From: a virus | Virus record (IMG/VR): IMGVR_UViG_3300044949_002234 | Location: 1-27,018 of that record | Reading direction: 5' to 3' (one strand) | Length of the DNA stretch: 27,018 nt | In this document: one piece after another, positions 12,825 through 19,850 of the stretch | Layout of the letters: each line of letters begins with the position of its first letter | Position numbering within the stretch: the stretch's first letter is position 1 | The notes under the pieces: model-generated | Database searches by the model: none | What the model was told of the DNA's origin: nothing | Seen by the model: the letters and a program-made list of their open reading frames with translations, nothing else | Translations under genes and position numbers: made by a program

Positions 12825-13715
12825 CTACTCGTTAAACGCATCCCAGCTATACGTGAGCTCTACTCTTAGTTTGTGCATAGCTTTTTTGTAGATCGATGAG
12901 ATGCAATAGCGGGATATACCGAGCTCGTCGGATAGCTCGTGGCGGCTGCGTTGCTCAAAGTGGATCGCTTGCACCACAAGGAGTTGCGTAGGGTCGAGGG
13001 TCGCAAGGGCTTTTTGTAGGAGCTCTTCGCGCTCGATGAGGGATACGGTGAGTTCTGGGCTTTCTGACGGAGTCGGGTTGTCAGAGCTAAGCACCTCGGA
13101 GATGGGTGCATCAGAGAGTTGACATAGGGCGTCAATGGAGGTGCAGCTGGTAATGGTGCAGCTGATCAAGGTCTCGGTGATGCGCTCAGAGGGAAGCTCG
13201 AGCTCGGTGCTGAGCTCGTCGATAGAAGGGGGTCTGCCGTAATTGGCAGTCAGCGTGTGCATAGCGCGTTTGATCTTGGTAGAAAGATCCTGCACGTTTA
13301 TTGGTAGCCGTATTGTGCGGGAGGAGTTATAGATTGCGCGTGAAATAGATTGGCGGATCCACCAATAGCTGTAGGTGCTGAAGGCGTAGCCGCGGGTTGG
13401 GTCAAAGAGCTCGATGCCTCGGATGAGACCGAGGCTGCCTTCCTGGATCAGATCGCTGAGTTCAAGGCCTCGGTTCTGATATCGCTTGGCGAGATGGACA
13501 ACTAAGCGCAGGTTGGTGCGCACCATGATGTCCAGGGAGCGCTTGCCGGGGCGTGCAATGTGAGCGGGGGCGGCGGAGCGGTCGGGCTCGGTGGAGCCGG
13601 GTGGGGTGTAGTCGACCCATGCGCGGATGCGATAGGCGTGACGGAGTTGGGCTTCGCGCGAGAGGATCGGATGCCGAGAGATGTCACTGAGGTACTGGGA
13701 GATGAGGTCCGACAT
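12825..13715 (-). CDS. Sigma-70 family RNA polymerase sigma factor
   Basis: 296 residues, group 2/3-like. Region 1.2 lies at the N-terminus (YLSDISRHPILSREAQLRHA). Region 2 spans about residues 64-133 with NLRLVVHLAKRYQNRGLEL, LIQEGSLGLIRGIELFDP and FSTYSYWWIRQSISRAI; the WWIRQ core that reads and melts the -10 is intact. Region 3 follows (RTIRLPINVQDLSTKIKR). Region 4 (236-288: TLDPTQLLVVQAIHFEQRSR ... ISRYCISSIYKKAMHKLR) is clearly divergent from the usual -35-binding helix. It would redirect host RNA polymerase to phage promoters. The start at 13715 lies 6 bp after the preceding gene. It could be a host-derived sigma gene adapted by the phage. Confidence 0.95.
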   Translation of the reverse strand: MSDLISQYLSDISRHPILSREAQLRHAYRIRAWVDYTPPGSTEPDRSAAPAHIARPGKRSLDIMVRTNLRLVVHLAKRYQNRGLELSDLIQEGSLGLIRGIELFDPTRGYAFSTYSYWWIRQSISRAIYNSSRTIRLPINVQDLSTKIKRAMHTLTANYGRPPSIDELSTELELPSERITETLISCTITSCTSIDALCQLSDAPISEVLSSDNPTPSESPELTVSLIEREELLQKALATLDPTQLLVVQAIHFEQRSRHELSDELGISRYCISSIYKKAMHKLRVELTYSWDAFNE

Positions 13716-13721
13716 CGCTGA

Positions 13722-13925
13722 TCAAGAAGCAGCGGAGCTGTGAAGGTCGCGGACCAGTGAGCCGAGTAGCCAGGCTCGGGCGTGGGTGAGGCCGTGCTGG
13801 CGAGCGAGTTTGAAGTAGAGCTCGCTGTAGGGGCCGGTGACGGGGTTGCGACGGATGGTTTCGGCAGATGCGCTGGAGGCGAGCCGCATGTACTGCGGTA
13901 GGACGGTGGCGAGATGCTGATCCAC
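13722..13925 (-). CDS. Small hypothetical protein, 67 aa
   Basis: Starts with a GTG that shares its first base with the upstream stop (TAGTG). It reads as a helical protein: MDQHLATVLPQYMRLASSAS, SELYFKLARQHGLTHARAWL and VRDLHSSAAS. It lies just before the sigma factor gene. An anti-sigma or sigma-partner role would be a guess from position only. Confidence 0.68.
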   Translation of the reverse strand: MDQHLATVLPQYMRLASSASAETIRRNPVTGPYSELYFKLARQHGLTHARAWLLGSLVRDLHSSAAS

Positions 13926-14110
13926 TAGAGGGTGATTTTTAGCTGAACGTAGTATGTGGTGCTGAAGGAATCGGCGGTGGAAGCTGGAGTGATTGTTAAA
14001 GCTTCGACGGCTACTCCAGTGATCTCGCTGAAGTCGTTGAGCACTCTGGCTATGTGGTCTTCAACGTTGGTGGAGTGGGCACGCAATTCGGCTACGGATA
14101 GTGAGCTCAT
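13925..14110 (-). CDS. Small hypothetical protein, 61 aa
   Basis: Starts MSSLSVAELRAHSTNVEDHI and ends with a beta-like segment TTYYVQLKITL; the middle is acidic (LNDFSEITGVAVEAL). ATGA overlap with the dNMP kinase gene upstream. The function is not recognised. Confidence 0.7.
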   Translation of the reverse strand: MSSLSVAELRAHSTNVEDHIARVLNDFSEITGVAVEALTITPASTADSFSTTYYVQLKITL

Positions 14111-14718
14111 ATGACTTCGGAGAAATAATCAAACGCGAGGACGTCGTCTACTTGGCTGTATAGCGCGTAAAGGGATTCGTCGTTTTCGATGATGTGGTGG
14201 AAGGCGAGGGAGCAGTCGTTCTCGGGGTCAGTCAGGGCGCGAAGGTGATCTAGGCCGCCTTCAGAGGCGTGGTTGGTGTTGCGCTCAGTTCCAGGGCGCG
14301 TGACTTTCCAGAGATGGGCGCCGAAGCGATCGAGGAGGGCGGCTTCGTTGAGAAAGCGCATGTCATCTACAACGACGCGCTCGATGCCTTGGAGCTGGAG
14401 GCGCATGTAGCGGGAAGTCCAGCAGCGGAGCCAGATGTCGGGGTGGACGCAGCCGCGGCCCCACTCGGTGCCCAGGGTGCGAAGCAGGTGGCGAGCGTCG
14501 ACGTTGTCATCGATCTCGGGGAGAGGGGCGGTTTTGGCGACGTGGGTCGCGTGGTGCGCGTCCTGAGGGCTATAGCCGAAGTCATAGAGCAGCGAGCTGA
14601 TCATTGACTTGAGCGGTTCGGCAAAGCTGAGGTGGGTGAAGCCGTGCTGTGTGACCAGGTGGTCGGCGACGGAAGATTTGCCGCTGCCGGCGGCGGGAGA
14701 GTAGATACCGATGAGCAT
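14107..14718 (-). CDS. Deoxynucleoside monophosphate kinase
   Basis: 203 residues. Predicted to phosphorylate dNMPs, including the dTMP made by ThyX, using ATP. A P-loop lies at residues 7-16 (SPAAGSGKSS). HLSFAEPLKSMISSLLYDFG and LLRTLGTEWGRGCVHPDIWL match phage dNMP kinases of the T4 gene 1 type, and VVVDDMRFLNEAALLDRFGA is the expected nucleotide-binding/lid block. It starts at the ATG at 14718, two bases after the upstream stop. It sits in the cluster with exonuclease and SSB genes, consistent with DNA replication. Confidence 0.9.
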   Translation of the reverse strand: MLIGIYSPAAGSGKSSVADHLVTQHGFTHLSFAEPLKSMISSLLYDFGYSPQDAHHATHVAKTAPLPEIDDNVDARHLLRTLGTEWGRGCVHPDIWLRCWTSRYMRLQLQGIERVVVDDMRFLNEAALLDRFGAHLWKVTRPGTERNTNHASEGGLDHLRALTDPENDCSLAFHHIIENDESLYALYSQVDDVLAFDYFSEVI

Positions 14719-14720
14719 GA

Positions 14721-15110
14721 TCAGGGGCGGATAAAAGTGGGGTGGAGAAGGGTCAGGGTCCAGGCGTACATCGCCTTGGCGGCCTCGTTGTAGATCGGTG
14801 GGGGTTCGTCGCCGTTATGTGCGGGATCGCCGAGTATTTTCCAGAGCGCGGTGGCGAGGTAGCGGACGTTGTAGTCCTTGACCTCGGCGTCGATGAGCAG
14901 TGCTGTCACGGAGCTCAGAACGTGCGAAGCGGCGACTTCAAAGTCGAGGCCTAGGTGCGTGGTGAGCTTGCGGTATAGCTCGAAGGACTCGGGGCTGCTG
15001 GGGTCAGCGAGCAGCTCGGGATCGATGTCCAGCGCATGGGCGTGCTGCACTAGGAGGGAGCCTCCGATGACGTTGCTGACCAGAGCGTGGATAGGGGTGG
15101 TTTCGCTCAT
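14721..15110 (-). CDS. Helical hypothetical protein, 129 aa
   Basis: Starts MSETTPIHALVSNVIGGSLL and has acidic helices (LDIDPELLADPSSPESFELY, LSSVTALLIDAEVKDYNV), ending LLHPTFIRP. ATGA overlap with the exonuclease gene and a two-base gap to the dNMP kinase suggest a role in DNA metabolism, but no domain is recognised. Confidence 0.72.
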   Translation of the reverse strand: MSETTPIHALVSNVIGGSLLVQHAHALDIDPELLADPSSPESFELYRKLTTHLGLDFEVAASHVLSSVTALLIDAEVKDYNVRYLATALWKILGDPAHNGDEPPPIYNEAAKAMYAWTLTLLHPTFIRP

Positions 15111-15787
15111 GCGCGGGACCGGGTGAAGCGTTTGATGCGAGCCTCGAAGTGCTGCATGTACTGGGTGAGCTTGCGGAGCGAGAGCTCTTCGATTTGAGGT
15201 GTTTCGTCGGGGATAGCTACGACGATCAGCGCTCGGGTGATATTTAGGCCTTGTGGTTTGTAGACGTAATTAGCGGCGGCGGTGTAAGCAGCAACTTGCA
15301 ACGAGTATTCGTACATCTTTGCTGGGTTGCGGACTTTATCGGCTGTTTTCCAGTCCAGCAAAGAGGGCTGTTCACCATCGTCCTCTAGATAAGCGATGCA
15401 GTCGAACGTGCCGGCGTAGCGGAGCGGGTGGTAGATAGCTCCTTCGCAGACGAGAGGACGGCGAATGCGGTTGAGGAAGCTGCGCGTGCTGTTCCAGTAG
15501 GGCGTGTTGAGGAAGTCGAAGCCGGGCTCGGTGCCGTCGAGTAGGTAGCGCTCGATAGCGTCGTGGTGGCGGGTGCCGCGGAAGCTGGCGAGGTTGCAGA
15601 TGAAGTCTGCACGGGCTTCGCCGACGGACTCGCGCCATTGCTGGAGCCCGGTGTTATCGCGGGTATTGCTCAGGATGGTGGTGACTGAGCTACAGGAGCC
15701 AAGCGGGGTGGAATAGCTGCGGTCGCCGTTCTCGTGGGAGCGGATTGGCTCGTACTTGGGTAGGCCACGGATGAGGTCAGCCGTCAT
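15107..15787 (-). CDS. PD-(D/E)XK exonuclease (RecB/Cas4-like)
   Basis: 226 residues from the ATG at 15787. The catalytic pattern of the RecB-type nuclease superfamily is visible: GTRHHDAIE near residues 71-79, Glu115, GTFD with Asp129, LLDWKTADK with Asp145 and Lys147, and QxxxY at 164-168 (QVAAY). It probably degrades one strand or double-stranded DNA with magnesium, for recombination, genome processing or host DNA turnover. The longer in-frame start at 15862 overlaps the regulator gene and was not used. Its neighbours are a small helical gene and the dNMP kinase. Confidence 0.9.
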   Translation of the reverse strand: MTADLIRGLPKYEPIRSHENGDRSYSTPLGSCSSVTTILSNTRDNTGLQQWRESVGEARADFICNLASFRGTRHHDAIERYLLDGTEPGFDFLNTPYWNSTRSFLNRIRRPLVCEGAIYHPLRYAGTFDCIAYLEDDGEQPSLLDWKTADKVRNPAKMYEYSLQVAAYTAAANYVYKPQGLNITRALIVVAIPDETPQIEELSLRKLTQYMQHFEARIKRFTRSRA

Positions 15788-16010
15788 AGGGGACACCCTC
15801 GATGGGTAGGAGCAGTGCGTTGGCGTCGCAGCGGAAGACGCGCATGAGATCGCTGAGAACATTGGGATCGATCAGCTTGGTTTTGCCGCTGGCCATGCGA
15901 CCAAGGGAGTAAGGGGATATGCCAGAGGCTTCGGCGACATCGCGGAGGGTCAGCCGTGTGCGGAATAGGTGGAAGCGGATGTTGCGCCCGAGTAGCTGAG
16001 TGGTGTCCAT
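15777..16010 (-). CDS. XRE-family (Cro/CI-type) transcriptional regulator
   Basis: 77 residues. The helix-turn-helix spans about residues 21-58 (LTLRDVAEASGISPYSLGRM, then ASGKTKLIDPNVLSDLMRVF), a typical XRE fold with an N-terminal basic helix and almost no extra domain. It overlaps the exonuclease by 11 bp. It lies 46 bp after the SSB gene, behind a terminator, so it should be less abundant than SSB. It is a candidate binder of the TGAGNCTCA palindromes near 12650 and 16720; this is an inference. Confidence 0.88.
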   Translation of the reverse strand: MDTTQLLGRNIRFHLFRTRLTLRDVAEASGISPYSLGRMASGKTKLIDPNVLSDLMRVFRCDANALLLPIEGVPYDG

Positions 16011-16022
16011 AGCGTGTGGAGT

Positions 16023-16047
16023 AAAAAAGGGGAGTGGTGAGCTCCCC
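16023..16047 (-). terminator. Rho-independent terminator after the SSB gene
   Basis: On the minus strand a GGGGAG/CTCCCC stem with a 7-base loop is followed by TTTTTTAC. It lies between the SSB stop and the XRE start. It probably gives much SSB mRNA and limited read-through to the regulator, exonuclease and sigma genes. Confidence 0.75.
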
Positions 16048-16055
16048 GAGGGAGA

Positions 16056-16589
16056 TCAAACGGAAGCTTCAGCGAAGGGGTCTTCACCGTCGAATAGACG
16101 GTTAAGGTCGCACTTCAGCTCGTCGAAACGCTGTTGGATGTCGGACTTGATCGCTTTGGGTGGGGCGGCAACCAAGGAGTACTCGGTTTTTTTGCCCTCA
16201 CCGGTTTTGCTGATCTTGATGTCGTAGCCGGTGGGGTCGCCATAGTCTTCGTCCGAGATAAACTTGAAGAGCTGATCCATCAGGGTTTTCTGAGTGATCT
16301 GCAGAATCTTGAAGTCGTTGGACGAGTAGTCGTAGACCAGACCGGCGATGAAGCGCTTGATGGTCTGAAAGCCCTCCTGCTGGCGGATGTTGGCGGGAAG
16401 TTCTTCGGGCTTGGTTTCCCAGCGGACAGGCTTGTTGTCCACGGTCCAGGCTTCAAAGCCGGTGATGCCGGAGCCGAAGAACCGCACTCGGACTTCGTCG
16501 GTGATCTTGGCGGGGTTGAGGTAGCGGCCAGAGCCGGAGGACTCCTTGGAGATTTCCTCGATAGCGGAGGCTGACAGGAATGAGGACAT
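16056..16589 (-). CDS. Phage single-stranded DNA-binding protein
   Basis: 177 residues from the ATG at 16589. The N-terminal half has an OB-like pattern with strands around VRVRFFGSGITGFEAWT and the following segment PVRWETKPEEL; FIAGLVYDYSSNDFKILQIT is typical of phage SSBs of the T4 gp32/cyanophage class. The C-terminus is acidic (LFDGEDPFAEASV), the usual protein-recruiting tail. It should coat ssDNA during replication and bring in polymerase and helicase. It is the first gene after a strong promoter and is followed by a terminator, consistent with high expression. The zinc site of T4 gp32 is not visible. Confidence 0.82.
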   Translation of the reverse strand: MSSFLSASAIEEISKESSGSGRYLNPAKITDEVRVRFFGSGITGFEAWTVDNKPVRWETKPEELPANIRQQEGFQTIKRFIAGLVYDYSSNDFKILQITQKTLMDQLFKFISDEDYGDPTGYDIKISKTGEGKKTEYSLVAAPPKAIKSDIQQRFDELKCDLNRLFDGEDPFAEASV

Positions 16590-16655
16590 GTGGCTAGATC
16601 CCGTAAAAAGTGGGTGATGTGCCGGAAACGGAGGGTTGCTCCGTCTCACTTGCAG

Positions 16656-16684
16656 ATCGTACGGGGTAACCCAAGGTCTGTCAA
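16656..16684 (-). promoter_or_regulatory. Leftward promoter of the SSB operon
   Basis: On the minus strand TTGACA (16679-16684), a 17-bp spacer, then TACGAT (16656-16661). Transcription would start about 60 bp upstream of the SSB ATG. The leader contains a short ACGGAG/CTCCGT hairpin. This is the clearest sigma70-type promoter in the window. Confidence 0.78.
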
Positions 16685-16699
16685 CGCTGTGCGTGACAA

Positions 16700-16747
16700 G
16701 TCGCAGAAGTTGATGAGTCTATTGAGACTCATCGCGGCCGGTTGTCG
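16700..16747. promoter_or_regulatory. Operator candidate between divergent promoters
   Basis: A perfect inverted repeat has arms GATGAGTCT (16712-16720) and AGACTCATC (16725-16733) with ATTG between. The right arm is part of TGAGACTCA (16723-16731). GTCGCA occurs at 16700-16705 and GTCGC near 16745. The same words are repeated upstream of P1 (12625-12696). Its place between leftward and rightward promoters fits a switch operator. Confidence 0.6.
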
Positions 16748-16770
16748 CGGCTGGACGGGCTCGGTACGGT
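16742..16770 (+). promoter_or_regulatory. Possible rightward promoter of the replication operon
   Basis: TTGTCG (16742-16747), a 17-bp spacer, then TACGGT (16765-16770). Both hexamers are partial matches. If used, the mRNA would begin at the hairpin at 16779-16819 and run into the primase/helicase gene. Confidence 0.4.
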
Positions 16771-16778
16771 GAAACACG

Positions 16779-16819
16779 GCCAAGAAAAAACCCCCCGCTT
16801 GTGGCGGGGGGTCTTGGCC
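16779..16819 (-). terminator. Strong hairpin/terminator in the primase leader
   Basis: CCCCCCGC (16791-16798) and GCGGGGGG (16804-16811) form an 8-bp stem, extended by the outer arms GGCCAAGA and TCTTGGCC. On the minus strand it is followed by TTTTTTC and is a good Rho-independent terminator for antisense transcription entering from the right. On the plus strand it has only a weak T tract and would lie at the 5' end of the primase mRNA. Confidence 0.7.
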
Positions 16820-16841
16820 TTCACTTGCTGCGTCAATCGTA

Positions 16842-19595
16842 ATGGACAAAGAGCACAAAGGCAACAGCTCGGACTTTCTAAAAGGACGGGCTATTGAACT
16901 GCTGCGTCGTGATGTATTCCCGGATCGTTGGGCATTTGTGCCTGTAGCGGGTAAAGCCACCTACGTAAAGGAGTGGAGCACGAAGCCGCTGACGCGGATT
17001 GAGTGCATGACTGCATATCAGCTCAGGCAGGACTACGTAGGCCTGGGGGTGGTGACGGGTTCGTTCTCGGGGGGATTGATTGCTCTCGATATTGATGGCC
17101 ACGCTGCGGATGAGCGTTATCGCGAGGTAGCGGGCGCGGAGTACGAGCCTTACGGCGAAGAGCGGACGATGTCGTGGACGTCGGGCAAACCGGGGCGACG
17201 GCAAATTCTCTATCTGGTGCCACAGCGGCTGGTGCCAGAGCTCAAGGACGTCAAGACGCTGATCCTGCGAACGGATGACGGGCAATGGCACCTCGGGCAC
17301 GGGGACACGAACCGCGGCGCAGGAGGTGATCGGGATGCGATCAGCGGAGAGGCCTACGAAGAAGTCGTGCTGCGGTTCAACGCGTGTCAGAGCGTGGTGC
17401 CGGGCTCGCCACACCCGGAGACGAAGCAGCCGTACCAGTTCCTCAACTACAACGAAGGCCAGGTAGCACCGGCGCCGCAGTGGGTGCTGGATGTGCTGCG
17501 ACCTCATCGGAAGCCTGTGCAGTGGTTGTCAGAGGCGGAGCAGAAGGAACTGCTTGACGAGCTTGGGGGGCAGACCGCGGTGCCGTCGCGTCAGATCCGC
17601 GGGTGGTTCTTCAAAGAGGAAGTGCAGTCGCTGCTGCGGCCTCGGTTGGCAGACCTCGTGTTCAACCATGTCGTGTTCGACAAGTACGGGTGGAAGCGTC
17701 GTGGAGGTGAGAACCCGCAGCTGATGAGTGGGTGCCCTTGGCACGGTGGGCAGAGCGGTACGGCATTTCAGTACGCGGAGGAAACCGGCTGCTGGGACTG
17801 CAAGGCATGCGGTGTAGGTGGGGACGTTCTCGATTTCGTGCACAAGGTCCGCACAGAGGACATGCATGCGGGGCGGCCTAGTGGGCCTGACCTCGAGTCG
17901 TATGTGGCGGAGTTGGCGGGGGATCTGGGGTACGACTACCCGGCGTGCGCGACGGCGACTGAGGTCACCATCAAAGATGCGCCGCTGAAACGGCTATCGG
18001 GGCAGGAGTTTTTCACGGCAGCCGAGAAGATCATCAATGGGTACGACAATGCCGAGCTCGCGCATTACCAGTTGATGGAGCTGGTGCGGGACTCCGGGCT
18101 GACACACGTGTACAAGTCGGGGCCGCAGGTGGAGTCAGCGCTCGAGCGGTTCCTGCTGCACCAGGAGCAGGTGGAGGAAGACCCGCAGTGGCAGGAGAAG
18201 ATGCGCGGGCAGCGGGATTACCTGATCCCGGACTTTGTGTCGGCACCGAGCTCGATTCTCTTGCACGCAAGAGGCGGGATGGGTAAGACACGCCTTGCCG
18301 TGCTGCTGGCCAAGATCGTGGGCCAAAAGCTGCCGATGAAGGTGCGGGGGCTGACGGTTGAGCCGACGGTCTCGGGGAATGTGCTGTTCATCGGCAACGA
18401 CATGTCGATGACGGACTATGCGGAGTACCTGGATCAGCAGGGGATTGACTCGACCGGTGTCGATACCTGGTTCCGATTCAAACCGCAGTGGCAACAAAGC
18501 CAGTACAGGGTGCTCTTGCGTTGGCTGCAAGAGCTCAAGCCAGTACTGGTGGTAGTCGACTCACTCACGTCGGTGAGCACGATGATTGCGGCCAAGGAGT
18601 ACGAGAAGGAGTACTCGAACACGCTGTACCGCTTGGCGCGGGAGAACGGGACGGCGTTCCCACCGACGACGTTTCTGTGGATCCACCACAACACCAAGGA
18701 CGGGACGAAGTTCCGCGGCACAGACACGCTGCGGAATGCGGTGCACGAGACCTGGGAGCTGAAAGACCTGACGGACGAGGAGCGCGCTCAGTACGGGGAT
18801 CATGCGCTCATCCTCGAAATCGACAAAAGTCGGGGCATGCGGGGTGGGGATCGCTTCCTGGTGCAGGAGGACATTGAGGAAGCGCTGAGCATTGAGGATC
18901 TCACCCCGACGGTGACCCGAGAGAACGGTGGGCAGGGCGATGAGACGCCACGGACGATCGTTCTCGGGATCCTCAAGGAGGCGGAGGCGCCGATGACCGC
19001 CAAGGAGCTGCGCTACGCGCTCAACAGCCGGCTAGCGGGGCGTAGGGGACCAGGGACGATCGTTAGTGAGAAGACGGTTAAGCGGTGGGCGCAGCGGTGG
19101 GTTGTTGCCGGCCTCGTAGAGGAAACACAAGTGAGACAGGCGGGACCTAAAGGTGGGAGACCCCAGGTGGGTTTTTCGGTCAAAGCCCCTATATACGAGG
19201 GTCGGAGTGTCCAAAACCTCCCCTCTTTCTTTGGAACTCCTTGTGCTGGAGGGGATTTGGGTTTTGGACAGGGTCCAGACGAAATTGTCCAAAACCCCAA
19301 AATGTCCAAAACCTCCGAGGTCGAAAAAGTTCAGCAAGGCACAGTATCAACTGAGACGCATGAGACCGAGCTGCCTGTGGAAACTTTTGTGGAAAACCCT
19401 GCCGAAATGCCCCTAGAGGTTTCGGACAGTTTTGGACACACGGAGGGGTTGTCCAAAACCTCCGAGGCTGAAACCCACTCCAGCACAGCGGTTTCGGAAA
19501 ATACACCGGAGGTTTTGGACACGGCCTCGGGGGTATATGGGACCCCCGGTGCTACGCAGGACTACGGAGATTGGGAGGACACTGGTTGGGGTTGA
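16842..19595 (+). CDS. Prim-Pol primase / RepA-like helicase
   Basis: 917 residues. The N-terminal Prim-Pol (bifunctional primase-polymerase) domain covers about residues 20-220, with the metal-binding LDID (Asp83, Asp85) after a GLGVVTG segment. A CHC2-type zinc finger is at 298-323 (CPWH ... CKAC). A RecA/RepA-like helicase follows, with Walker A RGGMGKT (residues 477-483), Walker B VLVVVDS (568-574) and a WIHHNTK sensor block. A winged-helix-like region is at 718-762. The last 130 residues are low-complexity and contain a repeat array at DNA level (see 19208-19521). It should prime and unwind phage DNA. It begins the plus operon; the ATG at 16842 follows the leader hairpin. Confidence 0.92.
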   Translation: MDKEHKGNSSDFLKGRAIELLRRDVFPDRWAFVPVAGKATYVKEWSTKPLTRIECMTAYQLRQDYVGLGVVTGSFSGGLIALDIDGHAADERYREVAGAEYEPYGEERTMSWTSGKPGRRQILYLVPQRLVPELKDVKTLILRTDDGQWHLGHGDTNRGAGGDRDAISGEAYEEVVLRFNACQSVVPGSPHPETKQPYQFLNYNEGQVAPAPQWVLDVLRPHRKPVQWLSEAEQKELLDELGGQTAVPSRQIRGWFFKEEVQSLLRPRLADLVFNHVVFDKYGWKRRGGENPQLMSGCPWHGGQSGTAFQYAEETGCWDCKACGVGGDVLDFVHKVRTEDMHAGRPSGPDLESYVAELAGDLGYDYPACATATEVTIKDAPLKRLSGQEFFTAAEKIINGYDNAELAHYQLMELVRDSGLTHVYKSGPQVESALERFLLHQEQVEEDPQWQEKMRGQRDYLIPDFVSAPSSILLHARGGMGKTRLAVLLAKIVGQKLPMKVRGLTVEPTVSGNVLFIGNDMSMTDYAEYLDQQGIDSTGVDTWFRFKPQWQQSQYRVLLRWLQELKPVLVVVDSLTSVSTMIAAKEYEKEYSNTLYRLARENGTAFPPTTFLWIHHNTKDGTKFRGTDTLRNAVHETWELKDLTDEERAQYGDHALILEIDKSRGMRGGDRFLVQEDIEEALSIEDLTPTVTRENGGQGDETPRTIVLGILKEAEAPMTAKELRYALNSRLAGRRGPGTIVSEKTVKRWAQRWVVAGLVEETQVRQAGPKGGRPQVGFSVKAPIYEGRSVQNLPSFFGTPCAGGDLGFGQGPDEIVQNPKMSKTSEVEKVQQGTVSTETHETELPVETFVENPAEMPLEVSDSFGHTEGLSKTSEAETHSSTAVSENTPEVLDTASGVYGTPGATQDYGDWEDTGWG
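19208..19521. repeat. TGTCCAAAACC iteron-like array (possible replication origin)
   Basis: The 11-mer TGTCCAAAACC is exact on the plus strand at 19208, 19286, 19303 and 19450, and exact on the minus strand at 19260-19270 and 19511-19521. One-mismatch minus copies are at 19418-19428 and 19428-19438. Several copies extend to TGTCCAAAACCTCC. The copies fall in different reading frames and both orientations within the 3' end of the primase/helicase gene, so the constraint is on DNA and not on protein. A CGGGGGT/ACCCCCG inverted repeat lies just after the last copy. Iterons inside a replication initiator gene are a known way to place an origin (lambda O); here the role is inferred. Confidence 0.72.
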
Positions 19596-19605
19596 TGTCG
19601 CACGC

Positions 19606-19827
19606 TCAGCCTTGGCGCCAGGGCAGCTCGTCACCGAGCTCGGCCTGGTAGCTGGGGCTGGGCCCCATGGTTGTTTCGCGAAGCAAGAGTGTTGCTATGA
19701 AACTGCGCGATGTGAAGTGAGACTTAATAAGACTCTTAGCTAGGGCTTTTAGCTCTGCTATATTGGTACAATCATCGATCTGCCTTAGTGCTGCTTCTTG
19801 GGCAAAGCTAAGAGTAAGGTCGTCCAC
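19606..19827 (-). CDS. Small helical protein between replication genes, 73 aa
   Basis: The only minus-strand gene inside the plus operon. Using the GTG at 19827 it reads MDDLTLSFAQEAALRQIDD, then AELKALAKSLIKSHF and SFIATLLLRETTMG, ending in a polar tail. The first 55 residues form two amphipathic helices. The layout LSxxQExxLR, turn, helix ending in LL loosely resembles NblA phycobilisome-degradation adaptors, but no diagnostic match is visible. No Shine-Dalgarno sequence or promoter is evident. If this is not a gene, 19596-19850 holds only a possible TACAAT -10 for the polymerase. Confidence 0.5.
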   Translation of the reverse strand: MDDLTLSFAQEAALRQIDDCTNIAELKALAKSLIKSHFTSRSFIATLLLRETTMGPSPSYQAELGDELPWRQG

Positions 19828-19850
19828 ACAACCACTGCATTTAACCGAGT

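Noticed and set aside
16878-17507. Minus-strand open frame inside the primase/helicase gene
   Set aside because: Arg/His-rich antisense shadow; the plus strand encodes clear Prim-Pol motifs.
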